64,000 bases of DNA from Pseudisothecium myosuroides (GCA_951799445.1 OX637297.1:9238001-9302000); one strand, 5' to 3'. Shown: positions 12,036 through 23,918, counted from the first letter of the stretch. The notes: generated by a model not told the origin, from the letters alone. Translations and numbers: made by a program.

Positions 12036-12205
12036 CCCGAGGTCTCGTGGGGGCGAGTGTAGGTCTGGGCGACTTCGGAGGAGGCGACCTCGCGTTCTGG
12101 ATCCCGGACGACCTCGGGTCCAGGGCGACCTCGGGTACTGGGCGACCTTGGATACTGGCTTCCAGGGCGACTGCGTGTAGTGGGCGATCGCGCGTCCAAC
12201 TCCAC
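12036..12205 (-). promoter_or_regulatory. Class I GC-rich motif array of gene 2
   Basis: On the plus strand the motif reads GGCGACCTCGGG, GGCGACTTCGG and GGCGACTGCG, so it points left with gene 2. At least six copies are seen, with uneven spacing. Confidence 0.65.
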
Positions 12206-12244
12206 TAGTATCGCATCTCCTGGGAAAAGGCTGTCCACATTTTC

Positions 12245-12870
12245 AGAAATTTGCTTTAGGGTGTGTGAACCCTAAAGCTTTGGCCTCTTCTTATGAAATT
12301 CAAAAGTGCTGATACATAATATTGGCGGTCTAAGCTTGGGTAACAGAAGGCTCACATGTTTAGAACAGTCCAATAGAAGATCGTACGATTACATATGCAC
12401 AACATACATTTTGTAATGTTTTGCTCTTTGAAATAGACATACCATTTTTTAGTGGCTTTTTATCTTTGTGCTGAAACTCGGCGGCCTTACGAATTGAACA
12501 TTTTTGTAAACATTTTTTATAAAATTTTGGTGTGGTTTTCTAGACTTATTTATATGTGGAAAGCTTTCAGTCATTCCATTTCGATGAATGAATCAAAAGT
12601 TATGAGGGTTTAGAGTTAGCGGACAATTTTGGATCCTCTAATTTCAAATGAACTTTACAGTCCTCTACATTACTCAATTTCCAATATTTCCTTTAGAAAA
12701 ATAAATCATAGGATGTAGATTATTCATTACAATATGGCAACCATTGAATTTGGCATATTTCAATTCCATAATCAAATTCTCTGCAATTTAGTAATTAGAA
12801 TCATTCTCTATTTCTTTCCACATGAAATTTTTTTCCAATATGTTCTACAACTCCAAATGATTTGAACAGA
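12245..12870. other. AT-rich stretch, no gene seen
   Basis: No domain or repeat recognised between the gene 2 array and the MITE pair. Confidence 0.4.
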
Positions 12871-12874
12871 TTAA

Positions 12875-13701
12875 CCCGGAAAGGTTTTTGACTATGTTTT
12901 CACCAAAACCGCTCCAAAACTGCCATTTCAAATATAAGTACCAAATTTTAGAAGAAAAAAAATTTTGAACAAACATAACCGTAGGATCTCGTAATATATC
13001 GGTTAAAAAAGATGTGGAAAAAATTTCATAATTTTCCACCATGTAAATTGCAAGATGTTATTGTTTGAATTGAAAAAAAATCCTTTTTTTGTCCCTGCCT
13101 GGAAGAAAACAAGCAGCTGCCCTTATAATTGTACAACATATAGGGAAAAAATAGTAAGTAGAAAGAGGTAGAGAATGACTCAAAATACTAAATTGTAAAG
13201 AGTTTTGTTATGGAATTGAAAAATGCCAATCCCATCGGTTGTAATGTTGTAATAAACAATCTACACCCAATTTTTTTATTTTCTTTCTAAAATATTAGAA
13301 ATTCAATTCAATACAAGACTTCAAAGTTTATTTTAGAATACAGATTCCTTAACTACCCTCAAACTAAAACTACTCTTCACTTTTGACTCATTCATCCAAA
13401 TGGAATGATTCAAAGCTTCCTATACATATATAAATTTATACGAGCAATTTCAAATTTCGGGAATCCAAAAAAGGGATTTTCCAAGACTTTTTCGTGGTTG
13501 CCCGCTCATTGTGGAAAATGACATATCATGCAATAATTTTTTAACCATGTAGTAAGAAGTTATGAAAATTGTTGGGCCTTGAATCTACACCTGAGACACA
13601 TCTTCTTTGAAAATTTCAAAGTGGCTTAATAAAAAGTCCATTTGTAGTGAATTGCTCTAAATTGCTGTGTTGCCAAAAAATGGTGTTTCATCCTTTAGGC
13701 A
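12875..13701. mobile_element. TTAA-flanked MITE, family A, copy 2
   Basis: Starts CCCGGAAAGG after TTAA at 12871-12874 and ends CCTTTAGGCA before TTAA at 13702-13705, 827 bp. The interior matches copy 1 in order: ACTGCCATTTC, CGTAGGATCT, GTAAATTGCAAGATGTTA. The termini have drifted. Its right TTAA is also the left TTAA of the next element. Confidence 0.7.
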
Positions 13702-13705
13702 TTAA

Positions 13706-14950
13706 CCCCTAAATGCCCAAGGCCTTTTTTGAACTTCTAGGAATTTGCTTTTAATTGAACAAGAAGCCAACATTTTATTAAGTTCTATCAATTTTTAATG
13801 AATTCTAAGTTTGTAACCGTACAAATTCAAACTAGACATGTTAGAGGCCACATACAAAAAGAAAACACAAGAACATCACTTATGAATTGAAAGACTATAA
13901 TGTTCAAATTAGAGGGTGTTCAAATTGTGAAAGTGACTTGAAGTCTTTCAATCCTCTTTTCACATGCCAAATCTAAGAAGTTGGTCATCACAAGAATATG
14001 ACCTAACATGCATAACCCCAATCAATTTACGGGTTCTCAAAATGTATTCTACAATTTCTTAAAATGAATTTTTAAGGTCATTTTTCCTTCAAGATCTAGT
14101 GTATTTAGGGCTCATTTCCAAGAGCCCTCAACACTACAGGAAGTGAAGATTGCAATGGATACCTTTGCACAAAATCTTCAATAGAAAATTCATAATCCAT
14201 CAATTTCAAGATCGGACTTCTGATGCTAACACTAGACTTGAAAAAGAATATTTCAAAAATATAAATTATTAAAAATATCAACTTTGTTAGGTTTTAGCTC
14301 GGGGGGGTCACTCTATGCATTTACACAACCCACGTGTAGCAAAGTTTTTGGACCCTCTATTTACTTCTTAAAATTTAATTTAAAGAAAACAAAAAAAATT
14401 GGAATAGTTTTTTCTACTTTGAAAGTTTATATTTTGAATTATTGATATTTTTTTTTGGTGATAATAATTAGTTACAAATTTTTGAAGAAAAAAGATACAC
14501 TGTAGAGCTGAAAATAACTTTAGACCCCCTATTTACTTTATAAAATATTGTCTAAAAAATGAACTAAAAATTTCTAAAAATAACTATCTATTGGAAGTTT
14601 GTTTTTCTTGAGTATTGATGCAATAGTCATCCAAATGTATACTCTATAAATATTTGAGTTGAAACTTATGCCATTTTAGTTCACTTTTCAACCTATTCTA
14701 ATAGTCATTTTTTATGTTATTTGAGTTGGAAATTTTTGGCAATAGAAATCTATAGTCATCATTAATCAAAGTTAAAAATCATAGTTTATTATAGTTGAAA
14801 TTATAGTTTATTAAAAAATAAATAGGGAGTCAAAAAATCACTTCAACGCACGTGGTACTCAAAATCTCTATAGAGTGACCTCCCTGTTAGGTTTTAGGGT
14901 ACTTCAACGTTTTGTTGACACCGAAATTTGGTGCCTCGAGAATTTAGGGG
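13706..14950. mobile_element. TTAA-flanked MITE, family B, copy 1
   Basis: Starts CCCCTAAATGCCCAAGGCC after TTAA at 13702-13705 and ends GCCTCGAGAATTTAGGGG before TTAA at 14951-14954, 1245 bp. The interior word GTAACCGTACAAATTC and the AGACATGTTAGAG region recur inverted in the B copies near 18500, 24400 and 29300. An internal stretch at about 14300-14890, bounded by CTCGGGGGGGTCACTCTATG and ATAGAGTGACCTCCC, may be a nested insertion, because the other B copies lack it. No coding capacity. Confidence 0.7.
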
Positions 14951-14954
14951 TTAA

Positions 14955-15932
14955 AGCACGTAGCAAACTTCTATTTGAAAAAAGGTCAAACAGAACACTA
15001 CCATTTTAGCCATTTTTCCATCATAGACGAGTGAGCTGCTGCAGTGCAGCTGCCCTACTTTGCGTAGGGCCAAAAAAATGAACAAAACGGATTTGAATGC
15101 TTCTCTTCCAATCCACACAGTGGAAATTCTTGAAATGTTGATCTAATATTTTCAACACAATGTACGGAAAGATCCAACGATGACATGAGTAAAAAAAATT
15201 ATTTTTTCCAAATATTTGGTACTTGTATCAGAAATGGCATTTTCAAAGCGTTTTCAATGAAAACAAAGTCATAGAACTTCAGGGGTTCAGGTTCTTATTT
15301 GACTTCTTTTATCCACCTCTTATTTCAAGGGCCACTTTCTAAAGTCAAAGATATATTTCTTCCAGTAAGAAGTATCCAGACCTTGTAAACTATATCATCT
15401 TTGCAAATGAAAATCTTTATATCATACACAATACAGATGCTCTAAAACAATTACAACAATTTTATTAAAAAATTAATAGATACATAATAGCATTTCCGCA
15501 AGTGTCAGATGTTCTTTTATTTATTTGTTGTTCAACATTTGCACTCATAGTCTACAAAGGATTAAAATTTCATTATTACATTATCAAATGAAATAATAGA
15601 TGACAAAAAGACTATGCAACAATATCCATTCACCAATACATGGATTTTTTATATCTTAGGTGTACCATTCACATGTTTCAAAGCAAATGAATCCACTTGC
15701 ATCGCATCCCAAAGTTATAAATAGTTTGCTCAAAGAAATTCAAATTCAAAATGATGTACATGGAACTTGGCAATTTCCAGACACATCAATTGCTTTCAAT
15801 AACACACTGTATGTGCTAGAATTTTTTTTTTTCATAATCATGTACCCTATACAAAATGAGAGGCGCAAAATATGGCCAACTACTTCATTCCTTCAAAGTT
15901 CTAAACTCAAAACATCAAGTCCTACACTCCCA
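14955..15932. other. AT-rich stretch, no gene seen
   Basis: Nothing recognised downstream of the kinase pseudogene. Open frames on the plus strand here lack domain content. Confidence 0.4.
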
Positions 15933-17513
15933 CTACAAAGGTGAGTCACGGAAAACTGCTTCCGAGGGCTTCATGTTCCATGGTGGAGCCATCAGCGATG
16001 TCGTCAACTCCATACATGTCGATCTAATCTTCGGGTCTAGGTGCACGAGTTGACCCAACTTATACGCAAAGAACCTAGACCCGTCGGCATCCTTGAATTG
16101 GTCCTTGTCCAACTCACTCATCTCACCAATCCTCATCCATTCGGTCAACTTCCCAATAGAGTATGAGTCTGATTGCTGCGTATATTTCCGCGTTGATTAC
16201 GTAATAGATATGCTCGTATCCGAATTTGGAGGCCCAAACGCATAAAACAACTCAGGAGCCACCCACCAACGACGAGATTGTTCTTCCTGCTTTTGTACCT
16301 CACTTGGATATCCATAATGCGATGGGGCTTTTTCGTCAATACAACTTGCAATTCCCCAATCACAAATCCCAATGTGGATTATCTTGTTCGAATAATCGGA
16401 AAAATGCAACATTATATTCCTCGGAGACAAGTCATTGTGTAGCACCAAGGACTTATGCATGAGATTAGTCACAAATATAAGAGCCCACGCCAACTTCGTC
16501 TTGTGCTTTCAAAAGAGGCTAACTTCTTTTTGTTTCTCCTCTGGAAGTTCCCTCACTCGCCTCACTTCATTCCATTCAACGCCTATTGCCACCTTCTTAT
16601 TGAGTGACTTCAACTCATCAAGGTTACCACCATTCCACCATAATGTGTACGATTCCATATTTTTCCCGTTAATGGCAAAAAATTTAATTATAGCAGGATG
16701 ATTTAAGGGACATGCCAAGGCCTCTATCGACCGTTCCACCCTCGCATCATGCTTGCTCTCGGTCTTTGGCATCTTCCCAGCAAGAGCAATGTGCAGCGAG
16801 ATTGTGTCCATCCCTTCAATGCACACCTTGCGCACCTTTCCGTATCCACCTTGACGATTGTATCCAGTGAGGGCCACCACCTTCGCCAAAGGAGAGATCC
16901 ATATGATGGACAATCCACCATCTCGCGCTAACGCCGACGTCGTAGCATCATTTTTCCACTTGAATCCCCTCGCTCCATGCTTTAAGAGTTTCATCGCTGC
17001 TTTGTGCCACCAGTCCATCTTCCCTCGGAATTCAGTGGCACCTTCATCTCTTGGATACCCTGGGACTTCCGGTTGCATTTCCTCCATCAATCTGTACGTG
17101 TTGAAGATGCATGGCTGGATAACATCATCAAGCCAACAGTAGATATTGTTATTGTAAGTTAACTCCACGTCGCAAAACTCCTGCGATTCTTTGCACTTAC
17201 TTAAGATTCGTGCTGACAAATCGTCCGTCAACTTTGGGCTACCCGTTGTTGGATCCCTCAAGTAGGTGGCCTCCAAGAACTCTACACTTTTTCCCTCATA
17301 CCATTCCAGACACACCTTGTATGCATACCTTGTATAGGGTACAGGAGGATACGTTGGGTCCCTCTCATGTGTTGTCCTCTTCTTCTTCTTCCTCGACCAA
17401 CGTGTACTCCCCGTCACTTGACCTTTAGATATAGGCACTTCAAACTACTCTGGATTGTCCGGGTCCAAATTGGACTTCCGCCTCGTGCGACTGCCTCCCA
17501 TCGGATTTGACAT
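15933..17513 (-). pseudogene. Protein kinase-like gene with altered HRD and DFG motifs
   Basis: A single 527-codon frame from the ATG at 17513 to the TAG at 15933, broken only by in-frame stops at 17445 (TAG), 16509 (TGA) and 16197 (TAA), with no frameshift. A unique N-terminal region of about 210 residues precedes a kinase fold. The glycine loop is GYNRQGGYGKV, a hinge-like YTLWWNGGNLDEL follows, the catalytic loop is VLHNDLSPRNIML (HND in place of HRD), the metal-binding motif is CDWG in place of DFG, and RRWWVAPELFY is the APE segment. DPKIRSTCMELTTSL matches the helix near the domain end. The catalytic Asp remains but HRD Arg is Asn. It lies under a class I array and the shared 63-bp leader. 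I cannot assign a kinase subfamily. Confidence 0.7.
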
Positions 17514-17607
17514 GGTTGTGGTTTCGGAGAAGGTGGTCGTTGTTTTCCGTAAGTTTGTGGATGAAAACTGCAAAAACTTCCCCCCCCCAAGTCCAAATTC
17601 ACCCCCG

Positions 17608-17670
17608 GCCCACGAGCACGCAATCACCCACTACAAGGCGGATGAAAGACCATGCGCAAGGCCGGGAGTG
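17608..17670 (-). promoter_or_regulatory. Shared 63-bp leader, kinase copy
   Basis: Same length and nearly the same sequence as the leaders of genes 2 and 3, but in front of an unrelated gene, 94 bases before its ATG. The TATA box is not clear here: CTACTTAAGCG on the minus strand is the nearest candidate. Confidence 0.75.
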
Positions 17671-17870
17671 GCGACCGCGGGTGAGTGCAAACGCTTAAGT
17701 AGCTGCAATCGCCCTGAGGCGACCTCGGCTTCTCGGAAAGGGGCGCGTGCGGATACAGGGTGACCGCGTGTATGGCAACCGCGTGTCCTGGGCGACTGCG
17801 GATGGGCAACCGTGGCTGGATGGGGCGACCGCATCTCAGGGGGGCGACTGCGTCTCGGTGGGTCGAACCC
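17671..17870 (-). promoter_or_regulatory. Class I GC-rich motif array of the kinase gene
   Basis: On the plus strand the copies read GGCGACCGCGGG, GGCGACCTCGGC, GGTGACCGCGTG, GGCGACTGCGG and GGCGACCGCATC, so the motif points left with the kinase gene. Confidence 0.6.
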
Positions 17871-18053
17871 AGAATTTAGAAGATATAGGGCATGATCTGA
17901 AATTTTTGGAACTTCAGAGGGGCAGAATTAAATAGTGTACATACAAGTAAAAGGACTAATCTTCATTTTCCAAATAAACACTGAGGAAAGCGATTTCCCG
18001 GGACCTCTTCAAAGTTTTCTTTCATTTAGAATTGGGTACCTTAGAGATTTTTA

Positions 18054-18650
18054 CCCCTAAATGCACAAGGCACCCAAATGTGGTGTTGAAGACACTTTGA
18101 TATTTCAAATCTTGGAAAGGTTGTTTTTGAAGTGCAGTTTTAGCATCAAATATCCGATTTTGAAAATGAATGATTATGATTTCTCTATTGAAGGTTTTCT
18201 GCAAACATACCCAGTGCAATCTAGACTTTTTGTACATTTAAGGGCTCTTGGAAATGAGCCTCAAATACAGTAGATCTTGGAGAAAAATCACACTAAAAAT
18301 TCATTTACAAAAATAGTAGAGTACATTTTGAGAAGTCATAAGTTGATTGGGGTTGTATTTGTTAGGTCCTTCAACCTCATATTATTTTGGTCTTCAATTT
18401 TTCTGACTTAACATGCAAAAAGAGAGATCGTTTTAACAACCTGATGATCAAACATTATAATCTTTCAATCTTTCAATGATATTGCTGTGTTCTCTTTTCC
18501 TATGCGATCTCTAGCATGTCTAGTTTGAATTTGTACGGTTACTAGTCCAAAAAAATTAATTCAACTTATGAAAATTATGCCTTCTTATTCTATTTAGAGC
18601 AAACACCAAGAGGCTCAAAAGTAAAAATGGAGTCTGTGACATTTAGAGGT
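18054..18650. mobile_element. Family-B MITE, copy 2
   Basis: Left end CCCCTAAATGCACAAGGCACC, right end ACATTTAGAGG, about 597 bp. The interior holds GAATTTGTACGGTTACTAG, the inverse of family-B copy 1. TTAA is degraded (TTTA on the left). The 11-bp word TACCTTAGAGA lies on both sides (18037 and 18651), which may be a rearrangement trace. It lies between two class I arrays that point away from it. Confidence 0.55.
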
Positions 18651-18689
18651 ACCTTAGAGACAAAAGAAAAATTATAACATTCGCTAAAA

Positions 18690-19140
18690 TCCGGAGTCGC
18701 CTGGTACCCGAGGTCGCCCATGTCCGTGAAGTTTAGAAGAAGAACAAAGCGCTGCACGAAACCCCTAAACCGCTGTCACCATACCCGAGGTCGCCTATAC
18801 ACGAAGACGCCACACACCCAAGGTCTATATAGAGCCCATAATTCGGCACAGCGGAGCAGGGCCTGCACCCGAGGTCGCCCAGGACCCAAGGTCGCACCAC
18901 CCGAGGTCGCCGAAGACAGTGTTTCCTGTCGAGCACAAGAATTTTCCCACCCAAGGTCGCCCGTACCCGCGTTCTTGTCAATTGTACCCGAGGTCTCCTC
19001 AAACCCGAGGTTGCTCATGCCAATGTTGTTCTCAGCCCCTCCTCACCTGAGGTCGTCCCAACCGAGGTCGCCCACACACGAAGTCGCCCAGGACAGTGAT
19101 CTCTCAAAGACAACGGAGGCTGGTATCCAAGGTTGCACTA
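18690..19140 (+). promoter_or_regulatory. Class I GC-rich motif array without a gene
   Basis: At least a dozen motif copies (CCGAGGTCGCC, CCAAGGTCGCC, CGAAGTCGCC) point right. It begins about 40 bases after the end of MITE B copy 2. No gene follows: the next features are a telomere-like tract and a Stowaway-like element. The long frames across it are read-through of the repeat and not a protein. Confidence 0.6.
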
Positions 19141-19196
19141 TGTTAGCATTTCACGGAGCAGTCGTGAAGTTTAATTTCGTGCAATTTGAAAGGTCT

Positions 19197-19217
19197 CCCT
19201 AAACCCTAAACCCTAAA
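19197..19217 (+). repeat. Telomere-like tract, three CCCTAAA units
   Basis: Three perfect units of the plant telomere repeat. Shorter degenerate tracts occur near 32230 and 47370. Such short tracts are common inside plant chromosomes. Confidence 0.9.
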
Positions 19218-19237
19218 GAAAAGAACTTCAAGAGATA

Positions 19238-19829
19238 CTCCCTCTGTTTCTGAAAAAAACAGGGATTCATGTGTTATTTTCTGTTTCAAAAAAACCCCTG
19301 GATTTGCTCCTTTGTGCAATCCAAGTGCCCAATGAAGGATGCAAATGATGCATGATTGTTGTGTGTTAATACCAACTACTCTGTAGTTGCTGCCACACAC
19401 TAAGTAAAATTCCCTATCACATAGAAGTATGCAGTGCGAAGAACAAGCAATGAACGTTCAGACCTCAAATAAATTACAAGAGCAACGTGCAATTTGGGCA
19501 GCAATTGGGCAGCGTGCTGACAATGTGAAATGTCATCATCAACTGCTTCTGGAGCCATGAAAAAATACAAACATGGATTGCAATAGCTACAAATGAAACT
19601 CTTCATGACACAGGAGGCGTTCTGCGATGAAGCATCAAAAATGTTCTTTATGCTCCCTGTACAACGATGTTTCCTCTTTGAAAAGCATGTTGACTCTCTA
19701 GAAAGCATGTTATCTATAACATTAGCATGTTAACTTTCTCATAAGTGTGGTACAACTCGACAATTCTTTGAGTTTGTCTTAAGTCAGCACCTTCTCTGAA
19801 ACCTAGGGTTCTTTCAGAAACAGAGGGAG
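19238..19829. mobile_element. Stowaway-like (Tc1/mariner-type) MITE
   Basis: The 592-bp element has ends CTCCCTCTGTTTCTGAAA and TTTCAGAAACAGAGGGAG, perfect inverted repeats of 18 bp, with TA on both sides (19236-19237, 19830-19831). CTCCCTC ends and TA duplication define Stowaway elements. No transposase frame is visible; a 102-codon minus frame inside has no recognised domain. It is long for this class. Confidence 0.85.
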
Positions 19830-20035
19830 TAATTCCATTTACACTTTTTTCTTTCCTCTGAAGAAGTTTTATACATTTGTATAATTTTTCTCAATGTTCA
19901 TTTGCATTCATGAATTTCATTTCTACTCATAACACGTACTTCTCAACCTATGAATATGGGCCGAGAAGTTCCATTTTTTACCCTAAGTGAACCCTAAGTC
20001 AATGAAAAATAATTCCATCACTTAATATCCTACAC

Positions 20036-20400
20036 CACTCCATTCCCCCACCCCATTTTTTTTAATACTAAGTACATTTGAACATAATGAAACATAATTC
20101 CATCAAAATAATTCCATCACTTTGTATTTGTTTCTATTCCCTCCCCATTTTTTTTAATCCTAAGTGGGTTTGAATAAAATGAATAATAGTTCCATGACTT
20201 TGTATTTGTTTCTATTCCCTCCCCATTTTTTTTAATCCTAAGTGGATTTGAATAAAATGAACAATAGTTCTATGACTTCATATTTGTTAGTTCTCGCTCC
20301 CAATTTTTTTAAATTCTAAGTGGATTTGAATAAAATGGATAATAATTCCATTAGTTTGTATTTGTTTGCACACCCTCCCCATTTGTTTTAATCCCATTTT
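20036..20400. repeat. 77-bp tandem repeat, about five copies
   Basis: The word CCCCATTTTTTTTAATCCTA recurs near 20143 and 20221, with diverged copies near 20053, 20299 and 20376, period 77-78 bp. AGTGGATTTGAATAAAATG is a second landmark in each unit. Confidence 0.8.
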
Positions 20401-20519
20401 AATCCTAATTCAATGATAAATGAAAATTAGCATTGCATTCCTTAAAGCAAAATAGAATTACAGCCAAGACGGAGCTGGCTAACTTAATGTTTGAATTTAA
20501 GAACATGGATATTCTCTAA

Positions 20520-20870
20520 CAAAAGCACCCGAGGTTGCCCAACCCGAGGTCGCCCCTCTGAAATTGCGGGAATTTCAAAGGGTTGTGCTCCCGCTTCTTG
20601 CACCTGAGGTCGCCACATCCGAGGTCGCCACACGAATGTTCGCCACACCCAAGGTCGCTGATGGCAGCACCTGAGGTCACCCAGACACGAAGTCGCCCAT
20701 TTCCTTCTTCTCGCAAACTAAGACAACACAGCCTACTACCCGGTGTCGCCAACTACCCGAGTTCGCCATGTACCCGAGATACTCGAGGTTGCTTCTTTCG
20801 GACCTAGGGTCGCGTGTTTAAGACCTGAGGTCGCCTCTGTCGGACCCGCACGCGCCCCCACGGGACTGCG
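20520..20870 (+). promoter_or_regulatory. Class I GC-rich motif array of gene 3
   Basis: About ten or more copies of CCGAGGTCGCC and variants point right, toward gene 3. The array ends directly before TATATCAG. Confidence 0.65.
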
Positions 20871-20872
20871 GG

Positions 20873-20880
20873 TATATCAG
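20873..20880 (+). promoter_or_regulatory. TATA box of family gene 3
   Basis: TATATCAG lies 23 bases before the shared leader, in the same place as TATATAAG of gene 2. Confidence 0.55.
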
Positions 20881-20902
20881 TGGCCTCCCCACCCGCGTTC
20901 TC

Positions 20903-20965
20903 CACTCTTGGCCCTGCGCATGGTCTGTTATCCACCTTGAAGTGGGTGACTGCGTGCTCGTGGGC
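20903..20965 (+). promoter_or_regulatory. Shared 63-bp leader, copy of gene 3
   Basis: Near-identical to 11942-12004 minus and 17608-17670 minus. Similarity with gene 2 continues past it for about 40 bases (GAGGGGGATATTTTGTCCC here). It ends 253 bases before the ATG. Confidence 0.75.
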
Positions 20966-21218
20966 TAGGAGTTTGAGTTGCGAGGGGGATATTTTGTCCC
21001 TTTCCAACTTATTATCTTCGCTTCTATTCCGTACACGTTGAACCCGGATATCCTTGTTTGAGATTGGTGTGACCTTAGTTTCTTGTGATTAGATGTATTT
21101 TTGTAATTGAAAACTAGACCGGTGCTAGGATTTTCATGCTTGTATAGCTGCCAGCACTTGGATCCCAGTATAGCTGATTTAGTTAGTTTTTTAGTCTTTC
21201 GAGTAGAAATTGTATACA

Positions 21219-22808
21219 ATGGGCGGCGACAAGAAGAAGACCAAGCCGAAAGGAAAGAGCCAACTTAGGCAACGACGCATTCTTCTTGACCCAGAGGCGA
21301 AGGCCTATCCTGGTTGGAGGAAAATTGAAGGGGTGTGGACAGGGAACATCTGTAAGGCGTTTGTGGGATGGTGCCACGTCGACAAACTATTCCCTTATCA
21401 TTGACATCAGCACCATTTGAGTAGAAATGTGGCCAATCTTCATTATTGCACCCATGATGCATTTGTGCAACGGTGTATCAAAGTGAACCAAGCGTTGTAC
21501 AATACAAAAACGGTGATCAGGAATGAAGTCAGTTTGTTCATATGCATAATGGTATATGCGGAGGTCATCTTGGAGCGCAAAGTAGACTGGAAGACTATAA
21601 AGGGAGCAAAAGAAACAATCATTTCGCTTACTGAAGACATTCCGAAGGCGGGTCCGTCCTCCACTCCACGGGTTGGGCTGGGATTAAAGAAGTTTATCAA
21701 GCGTGGAGTGCCCGATGATCAATTCATTTGGTCTGACCAATCAAGCTCTGAAGATGACGAGGTTGAAGACCTTTCTCCCAACAACGCAGACCCATCGGAA
21801 GCCACGTCCATGGCTGAAGATTTACCAGTGGTGGTAGCAAAAGAAGGGCATGAAGGGGGGAGCCAAGACTTGGCAATATACGTACCCCCTCTCGCAGTGG
21901 TAGAACCAGAGGGGGTCGGTCATCCTTATCATGAGGACATACTACAGTATGTCCTTTCACTCTGGCCAGAGGGTGACGATTTTCATTTCGATGAAGGTAT
22001 TGAAATGCTAGACCAGGTGGTGCCTCTTGCAATGAGAGCGCCTTTCGTAGAACCCGCACGGGTCCAAGTTGAATACCTTGAAGCTGAAGCTCACAAGGAT
22101 TCTGCCTCTTCCTTCATGAAAATGATTTATAAACGTCAACTCAGGGGGATTCGTGAAGAGTTGGCTGGCAAACGAGAAGAGTGCGATATTTTGCGGAAGT
22201 CAGCCATGGAAAATCTACTTGGCAATGTTGGGGCAAACCTACAAGCAGAAATTGGAACTGGGCGAACCCATTTGGCAGCGCAAGAGCAAGAGATATCAGA
22301 GTTGGAAGCATTCTACCTCAAATTTTTTAGAGACCGCCAATCCAAACCTTGTAGTAATTCATTTGCAGCGGAAAGGCTTGCTGAACTAATTGGAAAGTGC
22401 AAGAAGGGACGAGAATAGGCGCAGATGGAAAAGCAACGCTTGGAAGCAGCACGATGGAGGTTACAGTTTCTAGAAGAAATTAAAGACGGAGCCCCTCTTG
22501 ATCGTGTCGTGGATGTGTACGGGTGGGGAAATTTTGCTACGCAAGATGAGACGTGTCAAACGGAAGTAGCGGACTTGAAGGAGAAGTTAGGCCGTCTTCT
22601 AAGAGACGAAAAGACCTTGAAAAAGCTCAAAGGGAAAAACAAGGCTCATATTACTTTCAATCGGTCAATAATCAAACTTTGGGAGCAAGAATATTTTTCC
22701 AAGACCGATTGGAAGGGTAATGACAGAAGAGAAGAGAGAGTGGTGATCCGCCGGCAACAAGATGATGTTGAGAAAGAGAAACAGAAGGGCAAGGCGCATG
22801 TTGAATGA
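21219..22808 (+). pseudogene. Family gene 3: conserved N-terminal domain plus coiled coil
   Basis: One frame of 530 codons from ATG at 21219 to the stop at 22806, with two internal stops: TGA at 21402 (Arg in gene 1, so CGA to TGA) and TAG at 22416 (CAG to TAG would restore Gln). The N-terminus is Lys-rich (MGGDKKKTKPKGK). The shared domain reads AYPGWRKIEGVW, FVGWCHVDKLFP, NVANLHYC, FVQRCIKV, MVYAEVILERKVDWKTIK. An acidic middle (EDDEVEDLSPN) leads to long Glu/Lys/Leu-rich coiled coils over about residues 290-470. No catalytic residues are apparent. Upstream lie the shared leader, TATA box and class I array. Downstream is a family-A MITE. Function unknown. Confidence 0.65.
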
Positions 22809-22998
22809 CTTGGTATTCTTGTTGTGATGCTATACTAAGGCTATGTACTTTCCACGACATGTATATATAATAAAAGGTACCATCCATTTTGAACATTGTA
22901 GAGCAAGTATGGTGAATTGCATGTGCTTCATTGATGAGCCAAAACATATGAACATGAATTCCATCGTTTGTGTGTTTGTGAAACAGGGAATACTTTAA

Positions 22999-23918
22999 CC
23001 CTTAAAGGAATGAGGCTTTTTTTTCACCCAAACTATAGTGAAAACTGCCATTTCTATTGTGAAGAGCCGAAAACTTTAAAAAGGGTTTCCTTTGGCATAT
23101 CCAACCGTTAGATCTTATATTTGACTAGTATATGCATATGTGGAAGAAATTTCAGAAACTTTGACCGTGTAGATTGCAAGATATATGCCTTTAAAGTGAA
23201 AGAAACAAGTTTTTGAGTACCTTGCTTAATTAGATGTTTTGTCTTTGAATTTTTTTAGTTCAAGTTTTTTGCACTCCTGATTTTGATTTTCTACTTATTT
23301 ATGTTAATTAGTTGAGTGGAGAATCTCCCAAAATTATTTAAACAAAAAAACACTTAATTTTCATTCATTAAAAAATTGTTAAGTAGAAATGGGTCGAAGA
23401 GTGAAGAAAAAATTAAATAGTTAATAGGTTTTAGATGGAATTGAATTGCAATAATCCCAATGGGAAGATTGTTCTAGCAAGAAAATCTAACCCATTCCAA
23501 CAATTTATTCTTAAAATTCTTACAAATTGCATTCAAAAATGAATTCTAAAAGTTACTTTGCCTAAAAGATGCTTAGATTGCCCGCAAAACTAAGATTGTC
23601 CAGAACTTTCTCATTATTAGTTCAAATTGAATGAAATAAAGCTTCACATGTAGAAAAAAATATAATCTTTGAAAAAAAAAATTTCCAATTTTTTTTTCAT
23701 TTATTGTGATTTTGTTGGTGCTGCCCGCCAAACTTGGTGCTTATTGTGCCATAACTTTTTCTTCCGGGCATCAATTAAAATAAAAATAATATATTCACAA
23801 AGCTCTCACAAAAATACACGCCCTCAAAAAATCCTAGAAAAAATCACCCAAAATTGAGACCGTACAAACCTGCCCAGACCCAAATTGTCCCTTGAGGGGA
23901 CAAACGGTCCTTTAGGGG
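22999..23918. mobile_element. TTAA-flanked MITE, family A, copy 3
   Basis: Starts CCCTTAAAGGAATGAGGC after TTAA at 22995-22998 and ends GGTCCTTTAGGGG before TTAA at 23919-23922, 920 bp. The interior follows copy 1: CTGCCATTTCTATTG, CGTTAGATCTTA, GTAGATTGCAAGATATA. No coding capacity. Confidence 0.85.

Noticed and set aside
18720..19202. 160-codon open frame through the array
   Set aside because: It is read-through of the GC motif array (RGRP/EVA-type peptide repeats). Similar frames arise in every array and in several frames at once.
19197..19217. Chromosome end or telomere junction
   Set aside because: Only three units, with ordinary repeats on both sides.
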